From contig NC_077232.1 in assembly GCF_027887165.1 (NCBI RefSeq), forward strand, positions 9,255,323-9,319,322: a stretch of 64,000 nt of DNA. Direction: 5' to 3'. Positions 1-11,671 of the stretch are shown one piece after another (position 1 is the first letter of the stretch; each line of letters begins with the position of its first letter). Below the pieces are notes generated by a model. That model was not told the DNA's origin. It worked only from the letters and a program-made list of their open reading frames with translations, and made no database searches. The translations under genes and the position numbers were made by a program. The DNA is from Monodelphis domestica (taxonomy: Eukaryota; Chordata; Mammalia; Didelphimorphia; Didelphidae).

Positions 1-263
1 TTAGCCTCTCAGTCTCCACATCTCTAAAATGGGTTGTAAGAATCATACAAGATAATGCATGGAAAGCTCCATACAAACATGAGTGATGACACCCGAATCA
101 GTCTTCATTTGGAGGTATTTGGATCCATAATGATAAAGATGGGCTGAAAAAAGCACTAAATATGAAGTCTTGGGTTCAAATCCCAACTCTGTTTTTTCCA
201 ACTTAAGATCATGAAGCTGGAGGTGGTAGCAGCCTCAGGAGTCACTTGTTTCAACTCCCTCAT

Positions 264-448
264 TTTTTTAACCCCTCATCTTCCACTTCAGAATCAATAT
301 TGGGTATTGGTTCCAAGGCAGAAGAGTGGCAAGGGCTAGGCCATGGGGGTCAAGTGACTTGCCCAGGGTCACACAGCTGGGAAGTGTCTGAAGCCAGATT
401 TGAACCCAAGACCTCCCATCTCTAGGCCTGGCTCTCAATCCACTGAAC
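264..448 (-). mobile_element. Marsupial tRNA-derived SINE (WSINE-like)
   Basis: Antisense copy with the family hallmarks: head GCAGCTGGGTGGCTCAGTGG-like, B-box region GGGTTCAAATC, GTGACCCTGGGCAAGTCACT, and tail CTTCTGCCTTGGAACCAATA. The head is truncated here. The family name is from memory; this sequence defines the group used below. Confidence 0.85.
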
Positions 449-1227
449 TTTGATTTTGATGGAGATATTCAACATCAAAGACTCACAAGGTCACATTTAA
501 CAAAAACCAACCCTTAAAAAGGATTCAGTAATTTAATTTGTAACTATGGTGACAATTGGCTGGGTGGCTGCTGCTTAAATAGGCCTCAGCTCCCAGGGCT
601 GCTCATCAGGCATTTTCTATTCCCCTCAGCTCTGCCCTGTCCCGGCAGCTCTTAGGACATCTCTACTGGTAAAAGAGCCAGGCTGGCTCCGGTCCTCGGA
701 TGGAGAAGTCAGCCCTCTCCGACCCAGGAGACTCCGCAGGTTACCTTCAGATTTCTGCTTAGGCCAGTGTTTGCCCAATATCAGGAAAGATCTCACACCA
801 AGGAGCCACCAAGAGCCCAGGCTGGGCCTTGCCTGCTGGGCAGATGTGCTTCTGGCCTCGCGGAGGCTGGGGTGAAGGCTAAGAGTAAGTCATCCCCCCA
901 CACCCCTTGAGACAACCGTGACACAATTCATGGCTAGAAAGGAAGAGAGAGTGACAGGGCTGCTGGTCCTTTTTTAAACATCTATTGAATTTTTAGGTCT
1001 TCCTGCTCCATGGCCAAAAAGGAAATGCTTGATTATCTCCACGCGTGTGCTCCTCGGAGACCAGCGACACTGCCCAGAAGCAGGCTATCGGGGAGATGGA
1101 GTCAAAAGGGCAGAGCGGCAGGAAGTAAGGCAACGTCTTCCCTGCAAAACTTCTACAGACTGAGCTAGAAAGCACATTAGACCAAAACGGACCAAGCTGT
1201 GCCCCCAAAATAGTCACCAGGTAGGGG
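449..1227. other. Unassigned single-copy-looking sequence
   Basis: No gene or clear repeat recognised. Near 578-590 there is CTTAAATAGG, one mismatch from a CArG box, in GC-richer flanks. I see no coding exon. Confidence 0.4.
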
Positions 1228-1228
1228 G

Positions 1229-1440
1229 GACCTAGGAGGCTCAGTGGCTAGAGAGTCAGTCCTGGGTTTGAATCTGACCTCAGACACTTCCCAGCTGGGT
1301 GACCCTGGGCAAGTCCCTTAACTAGCCCTGACTAGTCCCTTGACTAGCCCTGACCACTCTTCTGCCTTAGAGCCAATACCCAGTATGGATTCTAAGATGG
1401 AAGATGAGGGTTTTTTTAAAATAATAATAATAATAATAAT
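1229..1440 (+). mobile_element. tRNA-derived SINE with (AAT)n tail
   Basis: Same family as 264-448. The head is slightly degraded. A small internal duplication of 'gactagtccc/ctgactagccct' lies at 1318-1345. The A-tail has become an AAT microsatellite (1421-1440). Confidence 0.8.
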
Positions 1441-1528
1441 CCTTCAAGGAAGAAAATGGATTTTTAATGAAGTAGAGGACTTCAAAGTAGAGCTGACAAG
1501 AAGACCAGAGGTATATGGAAACTAAAAT
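1441..1528 (+). mobile_element. L1 fragment
   Basis: The stretch with 'aatgaagtagaggacttcaa' and 'agaagaccagaggtatatgg' recalls a conserved 5' segment of marsupial L1 (also seen near 51900). Short and low certainty. Confidence 0.45.
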
Positions 1529-1529
1529 G

Positions 1530-2030
1530 CAGACAAGAGCTGGTTGTTGTTCATCCTTCATTTCAAAGAGAACCAACGGGATGATGTCTGGACTTGCACT
1601 TGAATTGGATCTAAGTGAGGCAGAGTTGGGCAACGTCGTCCATCTCACTCTCTCTTCCAGAGTCTTCAAAGTCCAGCAAGGACGGGGCAAACGTCAGCAT
1701 GACTGACCATGGCCTGGGATGCAGTGGATGACCTTGACTTCTTCAACGTCTGACTGAGCTCTAAGCTCTCCACAGCGCCTGCTTCAGCCACCTTCATGGG
1801 CATTGGGACAGATTGTTATCATCCATCCATTCCACCAGGGCACGTCTTTATATGTCTGGGTAGAGGCCCCTCCATCCAACCAATGGATCTGAGACCTGTC
1901 AGTTACTCTCTCACCTTGGGTTAGCCCATCTGCCAAGGTAGCTTTACCGGGGGTGCCCCTGGCTATGCTATAGCTTCCTGGAGCCACAGATGAGAGCTGG
2001 ATGAAAGGTGGACACCAGAGGGGGATGAAC
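1530..2030 (+). mobile_element. Unnamed interspersed repeat, copy 1
   Basis: Shares an ordered block with 4975-5440 and 16285-16400: a 'tcatttcaaagag' start, 'acttg(c)a(c)ttgaattggat(c)taagtgagg', 'cagag(t/c)tg', 'tcttccag' and 'gacaaacgtca'. I recognise it as a dispersed marsupial element but cannot name it. Confidence 0.6.
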
Positions 2031-2119
2031 AGAACTGAAAAGGGGTCGGCAAGCCCACCCACCAGAGGGTCTAGTCCTCCCTGAACACCTCCTACATTCT
2101 CTATATAAAAAGGGAAACA

Positions 2120-2400
2120 GGGATGGATAATTACTAAAAAGGGGGAAATGCCTATAGCACATTATGGGGAGCAGATACATGTGCTCCCTCTGAGCTGTAT
2201 CACCATCGGGGGTTGCAGAGGGAGTCTATTATGCAGAAGATCTGGGGGTAGTTCATTATATCAGGCTGACATTCTTTTTAAAGAGAAGAATGGCCCAGTG
2301 GAATTGCTCATTGGCTATGGGAAGGGGGAGGGAAGGGAGGGAAAGAATATGGTTCTTGGAACCAAGGAATAATGTTCTAAATTGACTAAATAGAATTAAA
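2120..2400 (+). mobile_element. L1 3' UTR fragment
   Basis: Contains 'cccagtggaattgctcattg', a purine-rich GGGAGGG stretch, 'aataatgttctaaattgact' and a terminal A run, the 3' end also seen at 14890-15010 and 49500-49620. Confidence 0.6.
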
Positions 2401-2640
2401 AAAAGAAAAGGAAGAACAGAAATGGGGCTGAAGAGGAATGCACTGAGGGGAGAGGGAGGAAGGCTAGGGGAAATCATCTCACGTAATATGGACCCCAAAG
2501 AGAAGTTTATACCAACAAGGAGGGAGGGGTAGGAGGACCAGGTAAGACTTTAACCTCACCTAGCACACACAGACACACAACTGGAACTAGAACACACTGG
2601 ATTTCATGGAGTCCTGGGAGGGAAGAAGGGGAAATGCAGA
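2400..2640. other. Purine-rich L1-like sequence, unresolved
   Basis: Resembles 52190-52560 ('gaatgca(t)tg(a)gggga(g)a(g)gg' followed by 'atctcacgtaa'), so probably a further L1 5' segment. Not resolved. Confidence 0.35.
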
Positions 2641-2689
2641 GCAGAGTACTGTAAGGGAATTCATCCTGAGCAAAGCACACTCTGAGGAT

Positions 2690-2930
2690 GTTCAGATATC
2701 TTTATAGCTTTGGGAGCTGGCAAAGAATTGGAATCTCAGAGCAGAAAAGAGGTCCCCCTCCACTGGAGAGTGACCCATCCAAGGTATCGCATGCGAATCT
2801 GGTGGAGTACTATTGTGCCGTAAGAAAGGAATGCTTTGGGTCAAGAAAAACCTGGGAAAACTTGCATGAACTGATCCAGAGTGGAGGGAACAGACTCCGG
2901 AGAACAAATGTACAACAACAACCATAATGT
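2690..2930 (+). mobile_element. L1 3'-end fragment
   Basis: Matches the terminal L1 region: 'agcaaagaattggaa'-like, 'gtggagtactattgtgccg', 'aacttgcatgaactgatcca' and 'gagtg'. Ends in ACAACAACAACC. Confidence 0.6.
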
Positions 2931-3186
2931 AGTGTAGTCAAGCAGCTTTGAAAGTCTCCTAATGAGCAACCCCAATTCCAGAGGACTCCTGATGAAGCCT
3001 ACTCCTGCCTCCTGATGGCCACGTAAAAGAATCCAGTGCAAAATGAGACCTAACCTGTGCGGGGAGTGCTTGGCTTGGCTTGGCTACACGTTTGGAGCAG
3101 CGGCTTCACTCTATATTTTTCAGTTGGGGATGAGGCAGAGCTTAGAAGGGAGAGAAGGCAGATTGTCCTAACTGAGAAAAATGGTC

Positions 3187-3393
3187 ATTTTTTTTTAAAC
3201 CCTGACCTTCCATCTTGGAATCAATACTGTGTATTGGTTCCAAGGCAGAAGAGTGGTAAGGGCTAGGCCATGGGGGTGAAGTGACTTGCCCAAGGTCACA
3301 CAGCTGGGAAGTGTGTGAGGCCAGATTTGAACCCAGGACCTCCTATCTCTAGGCCTGGCTCTCCATCCACTGAGCCACCCAGCTGCCCCCCTT
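3187..3393 (-). mobile_element. tRNA-derived SINE, nearly full length
   Basis: Same family as 264-448. The reverse head 'ccactgagccacccagctgcccccc' is complete and the T-run (A-tail) is at 3187-3196. Confidence 0.88.
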
Positions 3394-3740
3394 TTTTAAA
3401 GAAGGTAACTGCCGAAGTCCAGAAAAGGGATAATGATAGTCTGCAGCAGAGAGGTCCCTCTGCAAGAAGAGAACGTTTAGAAAAAGTAATGGAGAATGTA
3501 TAAATGACAAGATTTAACAGCACATTGGACATGTGGAATAAGAGTGAGGGAACGAGGATGTCCCCAGTGTTGCAGAAGAAGGGTGGTGCCTTCAACCGAA
3601 AAGGGAAGGATCAGAAGTGGGGGGAAAGATAATGAGTTCTAGTGTGGATATGTTGATTTTGATATGACCATGAGCCACTCTGCCTATGGGTAGTTACTGA
3701 TATGAGGCTAGTACTCAAGAGAGAGATTAGGGATGTAGAT

Positions 3741-3815
3741 TGTGTGCGTGCATGTGTGCATGCGTGTGTATGTGTGTGTGTGTGCGTGCGTGCATATGTG
3801 TGTGCGCATGTGGGT
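3741..3815. repeat. (TG/CG/CA)n microsatellite
   Basis: Alternating purine-pyrimidine TGTGTGCGTGCATGTG-type repeat of about 75 bp. It has Z-DNA potential. Confidence 0.85.
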
Positions 3816-3852
3816 GGAGAGAGTAATAGATAAATAGATCTAATAAGGATTT

Positions 3853-4056
3853 TTCTTTTTTAAGCTCTGACCTTCCATCTTGGAATCAAGACTGTGTATT
3901 GGTTCTAGGGCAGAAGTATGGTAAGAGCTAGGCAATGGGGGTTAAGTGACCTGCCCAGGGTCACCCAGCTGGGAAGTGCCTGAGGCCAGATTTGAACCCA
4001 GAATCTCCCATCTCAAGGCCTGGCTCTCCAACCACTGAGTCACCCAGCTGCCCCCT
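3853..4056 (-). mobile_element. tRNA-derived SINE, nearly full length
   Basis: Same family. Flanks 'ctaataaggatttt' (3839-3852) and 'ctaataaggatttttt' (4055-4070) form a target-site duplication. Confidence 0.9.
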
Positions 4057-4069
4057 AATAAGGATTTTT

Positions 4070-4970
4070 TAAAGGACAAGAGAGGCTTTGGTGGGCTTGT
4101 AAGCAACATTGAAGGAACTAGTAAATGGAGAAATTAAAGATTAGAAAGAATAAAGATAATGGAGGCTGCAGACTTCTGGAGAAGACGGAGGGGTTGGGAT
4201 CAAGGATATGTGTGGAAAAGTTGGCATTGGCAAGGAGAGGTGATGCCAGATGACTGTAAGAGGAGGGGAAGAGGGAAACCATGGTGAATGGCATCAGTTT
4301 TTCTCCACAGAATTTTCTGAGAAGGGAGGGAGAGGAGATCCCATGGGTGACTCAAGGAGACAAGGGAAGGTTTGAAATAGCCACTGTGGCAAATAGGATG
4401 GAGAATCAGTTCATGAAGAGTACGAAGACCATCCTGTGGCATTTCCTCCAGCTCTGTTCAGTAGCACCTGAGTGGGAGAAGAGGAGGCGGGTGATGGGGG
4501 GAATCGAGGACTGAGGTTCAGCCAGGTGGGAGAAGGAATGGAGAGGCAGAGAGGGGAGTATGGAGTTAAGTCGTTCACGAAGGGGTCAGGCTTGGGGAGG
4601 GAGGAGAGCAGAGTGGGGGCAGGAAAGCACTGAAGAAGCATAGTGACAACAAGGAGTTGGGTTAGGAGTGAGGCACGGGGAGAGGGAGTGAAGGAGGAGG
4701 TGAGGATTCCATAAAATCGTTTCAGAAATCTTCATCGAGGAAGTAGAGTATTCGTGGGTGATGGCAAAACCAAGGGTGCGGCCATGCCTTTGGGGAACTG
4801 AGGTGGAGTGAAGTGACTCATGTGATTTGGGTAGCTTGAGGAACGGGAAGCTTAGACTACTTGACAGAATGTAATTATAGGAGTCTCGAAGTCCCCTACC
4901 ACGAGGGCAAGAGTTGGAGTCGAGCAGGAGGCTGACCTTGCTGAGAAAGGAGGCTCTAGTGACTGTTGGA
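4070..4970. other. Unassigned intergenic sequence
   Basis: Purine-rich on the plus strand, with no conserved exon structure. Resembles a diverged repeat but I cannot assign it. Confidence 0.3.
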
Positions 4971-4974
4971 TTGC

Positions 4975-5440
4975 TGCTTGTCCTCGTTTTGGAGAGGACC
5001 AGGAACATTCCAGCGTGACTCGATTTGAGGGAGGCAGAGCTGCACAGAGTCATCAGCCTCACTCTGTCTTCCAGTGGCAGGACAAACGTCAAGTCACCAG
5101 GTGCTGGCCGGAGGGGCAGCGGATGACCTCAGTATCTTCCATGCCTGACCAAGCTCAAAGTACTCCACATGGTCGGCTTCGGCCATCTTTGTGGCTGTTG
5201 TAACCAATTGTTCTGGGGCACCCCTTCCAATCAGACTCGTTTGGAGTCACCATTCCCCTCACTCGTGAGGGGGACTGAGGACCATGGGCTGCCCTGGACC
5301 TGGCTTAGCCTGCTTACCAAGATCGGTTGGATTCATTGCTTTGACCAGCCAAAAGGATTCGAAGCTGTAGCTACAAATACTTGGGGAAGCTTTCATAAGG
5401 CAGAAACACCGGCTCCCCATCTCTTCCCAGGATCCTTTGT
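4975..5440 (+). mobile_element. Unnamed interspersed repeat, copy 2
   Basis: Homologous to 1530-2030: 'cctcgttttggagaggacca', 'gggaggcagagctgcacaga', 'agtcatcagcctcactctgt', 'cttccag', 'gacaaacgtcaagt'. Confidence 0.6.
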
Positions 5441-5828
5441 ACCTCAGTGGGGACTTTTAATTTGCAGGTACTATTTCACACCTGCAGTGTCATCAGAGGG
5501 GAAGAAGGAGAGAAAAGTAGAGAGTGAAGGTCATTGTTTTTCATTATGGGACAGGAGTTCCAGGGGGTGCAACGGAAGAGCTGGCTGGTAGGGGCAGGTT
5601 TGAGGTGGACGCGGTTGAGAGAATGGGAATGTAGGGTTGGGGAGAGGCATGGTTTCCTCTTGAACAGTCAGAGATTCAGCATTACTGGGAATGTGCTAAT
5701 CCTTAGAGAAAGAATCCAGGCAGAGTTTCAGAGGAGGGGAGTAACACCACTGAGAAAAGTATGAGTCAAACAATCAAGTCACAACTTGACACAGTCATAA
5801 ATTTAGGACAAATTCATGCATATGGTCC

Positions 5829-6037
5829 CTATATCTTTTTTTTAAACCCTCACCTCCCATCTTAGAATCAATCCTGTGGGTTGGTTCTAAGGCTGAAGAG
5901 TGGTCAGAGCTAGGCAATGGGGGTCAAGTGACTTGCCCAGGGTCACACAGCTGGGAAGTATCTGAGGCCAGATTTGAACCCAGGACCTCCCATCTCTAGG
6001 CCTGGCTCTCCATCCACTGAGCCACCCAGCTGCCCCC
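5829..6037 (-). mobile_element. tRNA-derived SINE, full length
   Basis: Same family. Flanks 'tccctatatctt' (5825-5836) and 'tccctatatctt' (6039-6050) are an exact target-site duplication, so this is a relatively young insertion. Confidence 0.9.
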
Positions 6038-6274
6038 ATCCCTATATCTTAATAAGATGTGGATCTCTTTTCCAACTCAGTTTGATGCAAAAGGAAAACA
6101 CATTCACATCATAGTCTAAAATACATCCACTTCATGAAATCAAAATTCCAAAGATACAGCATTCAGCACCTGTAACAATCAATCCTGAACAAATGCATTT
6201 GTTAAGAAGCCCTCCGCGTGTCCTACAGATGGAATCTCAAGAAAGAAAGCTGGAAGGAGTCAGAGGGTCCCAGT

Positions 6275-6507
6275 TGTTATGGTCCACTCATTTCAGTTGT
6301 GTCCCGCTCTTTATGACCCTTAATCCTCTCTTCATGGGGTTTCTTGGCAAAGATACTGGAGTGGTTTGCCATTTCCTTCTCCAGTATCAGAGGTGAAGTG
6401 TATTGCCCAAGGTCACACAGCTAGGAAGTTTTGAGGCTGGATCTCGATTCAGTGCTTCTTGACTCCAAACCCAGAGTTTTATCCATTGCACCATCTAACT
6501 GCCTCCA
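6275..6507 (-). mobile_element. Mar1/MIR-type CORE-SINE
   Basis: Antisense copy with 'gatactggagtggtttgcca', 'tttccttctcca', 'ggtcacacagctagg' and 'ccattgcacc'. The block normally next to it, 'cattttacagatgaggaaac', is largely missing. Confidence 0.75.
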
Positions 6508-6705
6508 TAGACTCATAGGATCATGGAATTAGAGATGAGAGAGATTTGAGAAACCAGCTGATTCACCGCTCTCTTTTTACACCTGAGAAAACTGAGACCC
6601 ACAGGGATTAAATGACTGGGGAAAGGTCATTCAAGTGGCAAGTAGCAGAAGTAAGATTTGAACCCATGTCCTAGGACTCCAGAGAGTGATCTTTCCTCTA
6701 ACCCT
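6508..6705 (-). mobile_element. MIR-like SINE
   Basis: 'gagaaaactgagacccacag', 'aaatgactggggaaaggtca' and 'gatttgaaccca' match the MIR/THER1 core in reverse. Confidence 0.55.
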
Positions 6706-6822
6706 ATTAGTTTCTTTTTGTGAGGAAAGGAGCATCAGTCTCCTCATCAGCATCTGCTCCTGCTCCCACAACTTAGGACCCCACAGACTCATGGTGAAAG
6801 CTAACCATCCATAGTGCATCTT

Positions 6823-7518
6823 TTTTTTTAATATATTTTATTTGATCATTTCCAAGCATTATTCGTTAAAGACATAGATCATTTTCTTTTCCTCCCTCCC
6901 CCCACCCCCCATAGCCGACGCGTAAGTCCACTGGGCATTAGATGTTTTCTTGATTTGAACCCTTTGCTTTGTTGATAGTATTTGCATTAGAGTGTTCGTT
7001 TAGAGTCTATCCTCTGTCATGTCCCCTCAACCGCTGTAGTCAGGCAGTTGCTTTTCCTCGGTGTTTCCACTCCCATAGTTTATCCTTTGCTTATGAATGG
7101 TGTTTTTTCTCCTAGATCCATGCAGATTGTTCAGGGACATTACACCGCCACTAATGGAGAAGTCCATTACGTTCGATTATACCACAGTGTCTCAGTCTCT
7201 GTGTACAATGTTCTCCTGGTTCTGCTCCTCTCGCTCTGCATCACTTCCTGGAGGTTGTTCCAGTCTCCATGGAATTCCTCCACTTTATTATTCCTTTTAG
7301 CACAATAGTATTCCATCACCAACATATACCACAATGTGTTCAGCCATTCCCCAATTGAAGGGCATCCCCTCATTTTCCAATTTTTGGCCACCACAAAGAG
7401 CGCAGCTATGAATATTCTTGTACAAGTCTTTTTCCTTATTATCTCTTTGGGGTACAGACCCAGCAGTGCTATGGCTGGGTCAAAGGGTAGATATTCTTTT
7501 GTCGCCCTTTGGGCATAG
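6823..7518 (-). mobile_element. 5'-truncated L1 with intact 13-bp target-site duplication
   Basis: Starts with the T-run of an antisense L1 3' end and includes 'ccccaattgaagggcatccc'. It stops abruptly after 'gtcgccctttgggcatag'. The flanks 'catagtgcatctt' at 6810-6822 and 7519-7531 are identical. Confidence 0.9.
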
Positions 7519-7609
7519 CATAGTGCATCTTAAATGAAGGTCCCTCCCTTAAGGTAGCAATAGTCTCTAGGCTGCCACCCCTGACCCAGAGACTCCCAGG
7601 AGGCAGACA

Positions 7610-8112
7610 GAAACAGAGAGGTGGGAGGGAGAGAGGAGGGAGAGGAAGAAGGAGAAGGAAAGGGAGAGGGAGACAAAAAGTCAGAGACAGAGAAGGGGGG
7701 GGAGACAGACAGAGAGATAGAGACAGAGAGAGAGGGAGGGAAAGAGAGACAGAGAGAGAGAGACAGAGAGAGAGAGAGACAGAGAGAGAGGGAGGGAAAG
7801 AGAGACAGAGAGAGGGGGAGGGAAAGAGAGACAGAGAGAGAGGGAGAGAGAGGAAGGAGGAGAGGGAGAGGGAGACAAAAAGTCAGAGAGACAGAGAGGG
7901 AAAGACAGACAGAGAGACAGAGAGAGGGGGAGGGAAAGAGAGGCAGAGACAGAGAGACAGAGACAGAGATAGAGAGACAGAGAGAGAGGGAGGGAAAGAG
8001 AGACAGAGAGACCGAGACAGAGAGACAGAAACAGAGAGACAGAGAGATGGAGGGAGAGAGAGGAAGGAGGAGAGGGAGAGGGAGACAAAAAGTCAGAGAG
8101 AGAGGGAGGGAG
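7610..8112. repeat. (GA)n-rich satellite-like tract with about 205-bp superstructure
   Basis: GAGA/GACAGA repeat. A landmark 'gggagacaaaaagtcagaga' recurs at about 7669, 7871 and 8081, so the array has a 202-210-bp higher-order period. Long ORFs across it are artefacts. Confidence 0.85.
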
Positions 8113-8705
8113 ACCTTCAGTTTTAACTGTTCTTCTCACTGGAATAGTTCTGCAGCAATTCTATTTCAGGACTTCCTCCCAGCCCTGCCTCTGGTCCTTA
8201 CAGTGTGTGGTCCTGTGGTCACCAGAGGCACGCAGGCAAAGAAAAGCCCAGCCTGCATCAGTGGGTGCTACACGAAACCTGTAGAAGGACAAGTTCCAGG
8301 AAGAAGGCTCCAGTTGCTCCCCCTGTTTAGAGTTTCATCTCCTTCAGTGAGGAGGAGACATCAACTTGCTTGGGTGTGGCAGACCAAGCCTGGAGGAAAA
8401 GGCTTCTACGAGTAGGGCTGAGCCTCTCCTCCTTGATTCTTCTTGGCCATCACTCCACTCAGTTACCCAAGTCCTTTTAACCCTGCATCAATTCTGGAAA
8501 GAACCTGTCTCTGTCCTGGCAAATTGTGCTTAGTGTCAGATCTCCATCCTCTGACTCCCAATAGCTTTCCTTGCCCCGGGGGAGCTCTTAGACTGCAGCA
8601 GCAGACCCACTTCCAGATACCTCCACACTCTGCGGTCCTGCAGAGGGAGGGAACCATCTTTTTGTCCTCAGACAACGTTTTATCACATCCCTCTGTTCAA
8701 TGTGT
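8113..8705. other. Unassigned intergenic sequence
   Basis: No repeat or exon recognised. Moderate GC. Confidence 0.3.
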
Positions 8706-8707
8706 TA

Positions 8708-8946
8708 GAGCTTTGCAGTGTTATTATTCATTTGTGTCTGACTCTTGGTGACCCTAGGGAGGGTTTCCTTGGCAGAGATACTGGAGTGGTTTGCCATTTC
8801 TTTCTTAGATCATTTTACAGATGAGGAAACTGAGGCAAACCAGGCGAAGTGACTTGCCCAGGGAAACATAGCTAGGAAATGTCTGAGGGCTCAGGTCTTC
8901 CTGACTCCAGATTAAGCACTTTATTCACTACACCAGCTAGCTGCCA
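8708..8946 (-). mobile_element. Mar1/MIR-type CORE-SINE
   Basis: Full antisense copy: 'gtgtctgactcttggtgacc', 'gatactggagtggtttgcca', 'cattttacagatgaggaaac', 'gtgacttgcccaggg', 'cttcctgactcca', 'ctagctgcc'. Confidence 0.85.
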
Positions 8947-9111
8947 GTCAGAGCTAACAAGCCTTTATTAAGTGCCAATATCAAGGACCAGGCCCTGTCC
9001 TGAGTGCCAGAGACACAAAGACAAAGAGAAGGCTAATTTTTACCCACCAAAAGCTTACATTCTACAATCAATCAGAAACTTGTGAATTCTTTGATAAGAG
9101 TTGACATCTTC

Positions 9112-9695
9112 AGAGGATGAGAGGTGGACCCCACAGACACTGCCCCCTGGTCAGTGCTAGGCAATTTGGAGGCTGTGATTGGCCCCTATGAAGAGGGGAA
9201 GGGACAGGAAAGGAATATAAAAACTCCTGAACATCTTCAGCTTGAGTCTCAGGCTTGAATCTTGGACTTGGAGCTTCAGCTGGTGACCTGCCTCTTGGAA
9301 GTGACTTTGGACTTGGACCTCAGCTTTGACTTGGGACCTTGGCTCTTGGACTGTTTCTTGAGTGAGTGAGTAGCTGGCCTTCCTTTCCTGGTTTCTGGAG
9401 AGATTGAGAGGCCTTCCCCCTCTTGGAGGAGACCACATGGGTGGAACACTGGTCCTCCAGTTGGTTGTGAGTTAACAAGCCCTGCTGGATTGAGCAGAGA
9501 ACTAGAGCAATATTTAGTGTGATAGGTTAGACATCTTCTCTACCCTCTTTTTGCATTTTTTTTTCTTTTACTCTTTCCATCTCTTTGTAAATAAAAGCTA
9601 TTAAAAGTCATTTTGACTTGAGTTATAATATTTTAAATTGGCGACCACCATTATTTTAGAATTCTCACATATTTAATCAAACCCTAAATTTAATT
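9112..9695 (+). mobile_element. LTR-like element, copy 1
   Basis: Shares about 580 bp of ordered similarity with 44833-45478. Promoter-like GAATATAAAAAC at 9213-9224, poly(A) signal AATAAA near 9590, then 'gtcattttgacttgag' and 'gcgaccac'. No coding part is adjacent, so it is read as a solo LTR of an old endogenous retrovirus. Ends approximate. Confidence 0.55.
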
Positions 9696-9976
9696 CCTTG
9701 TTGGTTGTCTCTCGAACCAAGGATGACGATTGTCTTTGTGCGTTTTTGTGCACAAAGACACCTGTGCATGAAGATTTAAGTGGAAAAGTCGATGCACAGA
9801 GAATTCCTTACACACCAGATAAATGGGATACTGGTAAGATGGCTAGATTTGGAATCAAAGAGGTAAAACTTCCAGGAAGACAGAGATGACAGTTCCATTG
9901 TCTTCTACCCTAGTTGAACCATTCCTGCAGTCTGTCTTCAAGTTTGAATATTATCATTAAGGAAGGATGTTGAAAA

Positions 9977-10891
9977 CGGCCAACAGGTATGAATAAGCAA
10001 TTTTCAGATGACTAAATCAAAGCTACCAATAATCATATGAAAATTTCTCTTGACTAGAGAAATGTAAATTAAAACAACTCTGAGGTACCACCTCATACCT
10101 AACAGATTGGCCAATATGACAGTAAAGGAAAGTGATAAATGTTGGAAGGGATGGGACAAAATTGAGACACGAATATATTGCTGGTGGACCTGTGAACTGA
10201 TCCAACCATTCTGGAGAGTGATACAACAATGCATACTCTTTGATCCAGTAATACCACTACTAGGTCCATATTCCAGAGAGATTTAAAAAGGGGAGGGGGA
10301 GAGCCTACTTGTAAAACATATTTATAACTGCTCTTTTGGTGGTGACAAAGAATTGGAAACTGACGGGATGTCCATCAATTAGAGAATGGCTGAATATTGC
10401 AAGAAATGATGAACAGGACGATTTCAAAAAGTGCTGGAAAGAACTACATGAACTGATGCAGAGTGAAATAAGCAGAACCAGAAGAATATTGTATAGTAAC
10501 AGCAATATTGTGGGATGATCAACTGGGATAGATTTAGTTACTCTCAGAAATTCACTGATCCAGGATAATTCTGAAGGACTTATGACAAAGAATGTTATCT
10601 AACTCCAGAGAAAGAATTGTTGGAGTCAGAAAGCAGATCAAAGCATATTATTTTTCACTTTATTTTTATTTATTTGGGTTTTATTGGGGGGTTGGGTTTT
10701 ATATGATTATTCTCTTACAAAAATGAACTATGTGGAAATATGTTTTACATGATAATACATGTATAACCCAGATTTAATTGCTTGCCAGCTCCAGGAAGGG
10801 AGAGGGAAGGAGACAATTTGAAAAACTTATGTGGAAATTTGTTATTATATGTAATTGGTAAAATAAAATATCTTTATTTTAAAAAAATAAA
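9977..10891 (+). mobile_element. 5'-truncated L1 with diverged target-site duplication
   Basis: 'aaaacaactctgaggtacca' through 'aataaaatatctttatttta' and an A-rich tail. Flanks 'gaaggatgttgaaaa' and 'gaaggatattgagaa' look like a diverged duplication. Confidence 0.8.
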
Positions 10892-10909
10892 AGAAGGATA
10901 TTGAGAATG

Positions 10910-11670
10910 TGGAGAGTAGCCAGGATGCTGATGGGTCTCAGATCATGCCATCTGAGAAGTTAATAGATAAAGATAGAAGCTCCTTGAGGATAGGATTGAT
11001 TACTTCATTTGACTAGCAGATTCAGTGGGGATAATCACATCAAACTGTCTTCAAGTGTAATGAGGACTGTCCTGTGAAAATATTGGAAGTCTGCTTCCAG
11101 CTGGCTCCTTTTTAAGGAAGACCCAAATATTTTTCCAATGCAGTGCTGGAAGAGGAGGGCACTTTGAAATTATGATCTAATCTTCTCATTGGCTGCTGGG
11201 CTAGAGGAGTCAATAACTCAATGGATCTTTAAACAAATGATTCAGCTCCCAGCTCATTCTCTTCCAGTAGCTCTCCCAAATTGTCAAATACTGCTCTTTG
11301 TCTCCATGCTTCCCTTAAAAATGCATCACTCCTACTTTGAAGCCTCCCTCATGGTGAAGACTCAATGAAACAACCTCATTGAGTCTGGGTGCCATTTCTA
11401 CTTTGTGTTCCCATTCCTGAGTAGGTGACCAAATAGATATGTCCAGGTATGGAGGAGACCTCAGAGGTCCTATGGATCCTGTGTCCACTCTTTAGTGGAA
11501 CCAACTGAGATCTTCTCAACATCAGAGACCAGCCATTGACAAGAGGAGGAGTCTAAGCCACTGGCTTTCTTGCCAAAAGACATAGACTTTGAGGAAGATA
11601 TGGTAGAGCAAAGGTGAAATGTAAAATGTCTCCTTAGCTTCCCAGAAAGCTGCTTTATGTCCTGACCCAC
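10910..11670. other. Unassigned intergenic sequence
   Basis: Nothing recognised on either strand. Confidence 0.3.
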
Positions 11671-11671
11671 A

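Noticed and set aside
7621-8415. 264-codon plus-strand ORF rich in Arg/Glu
   Set aside because: Two thirds lie in the GA microsatellite and the remainder shows no domain or splice structure.
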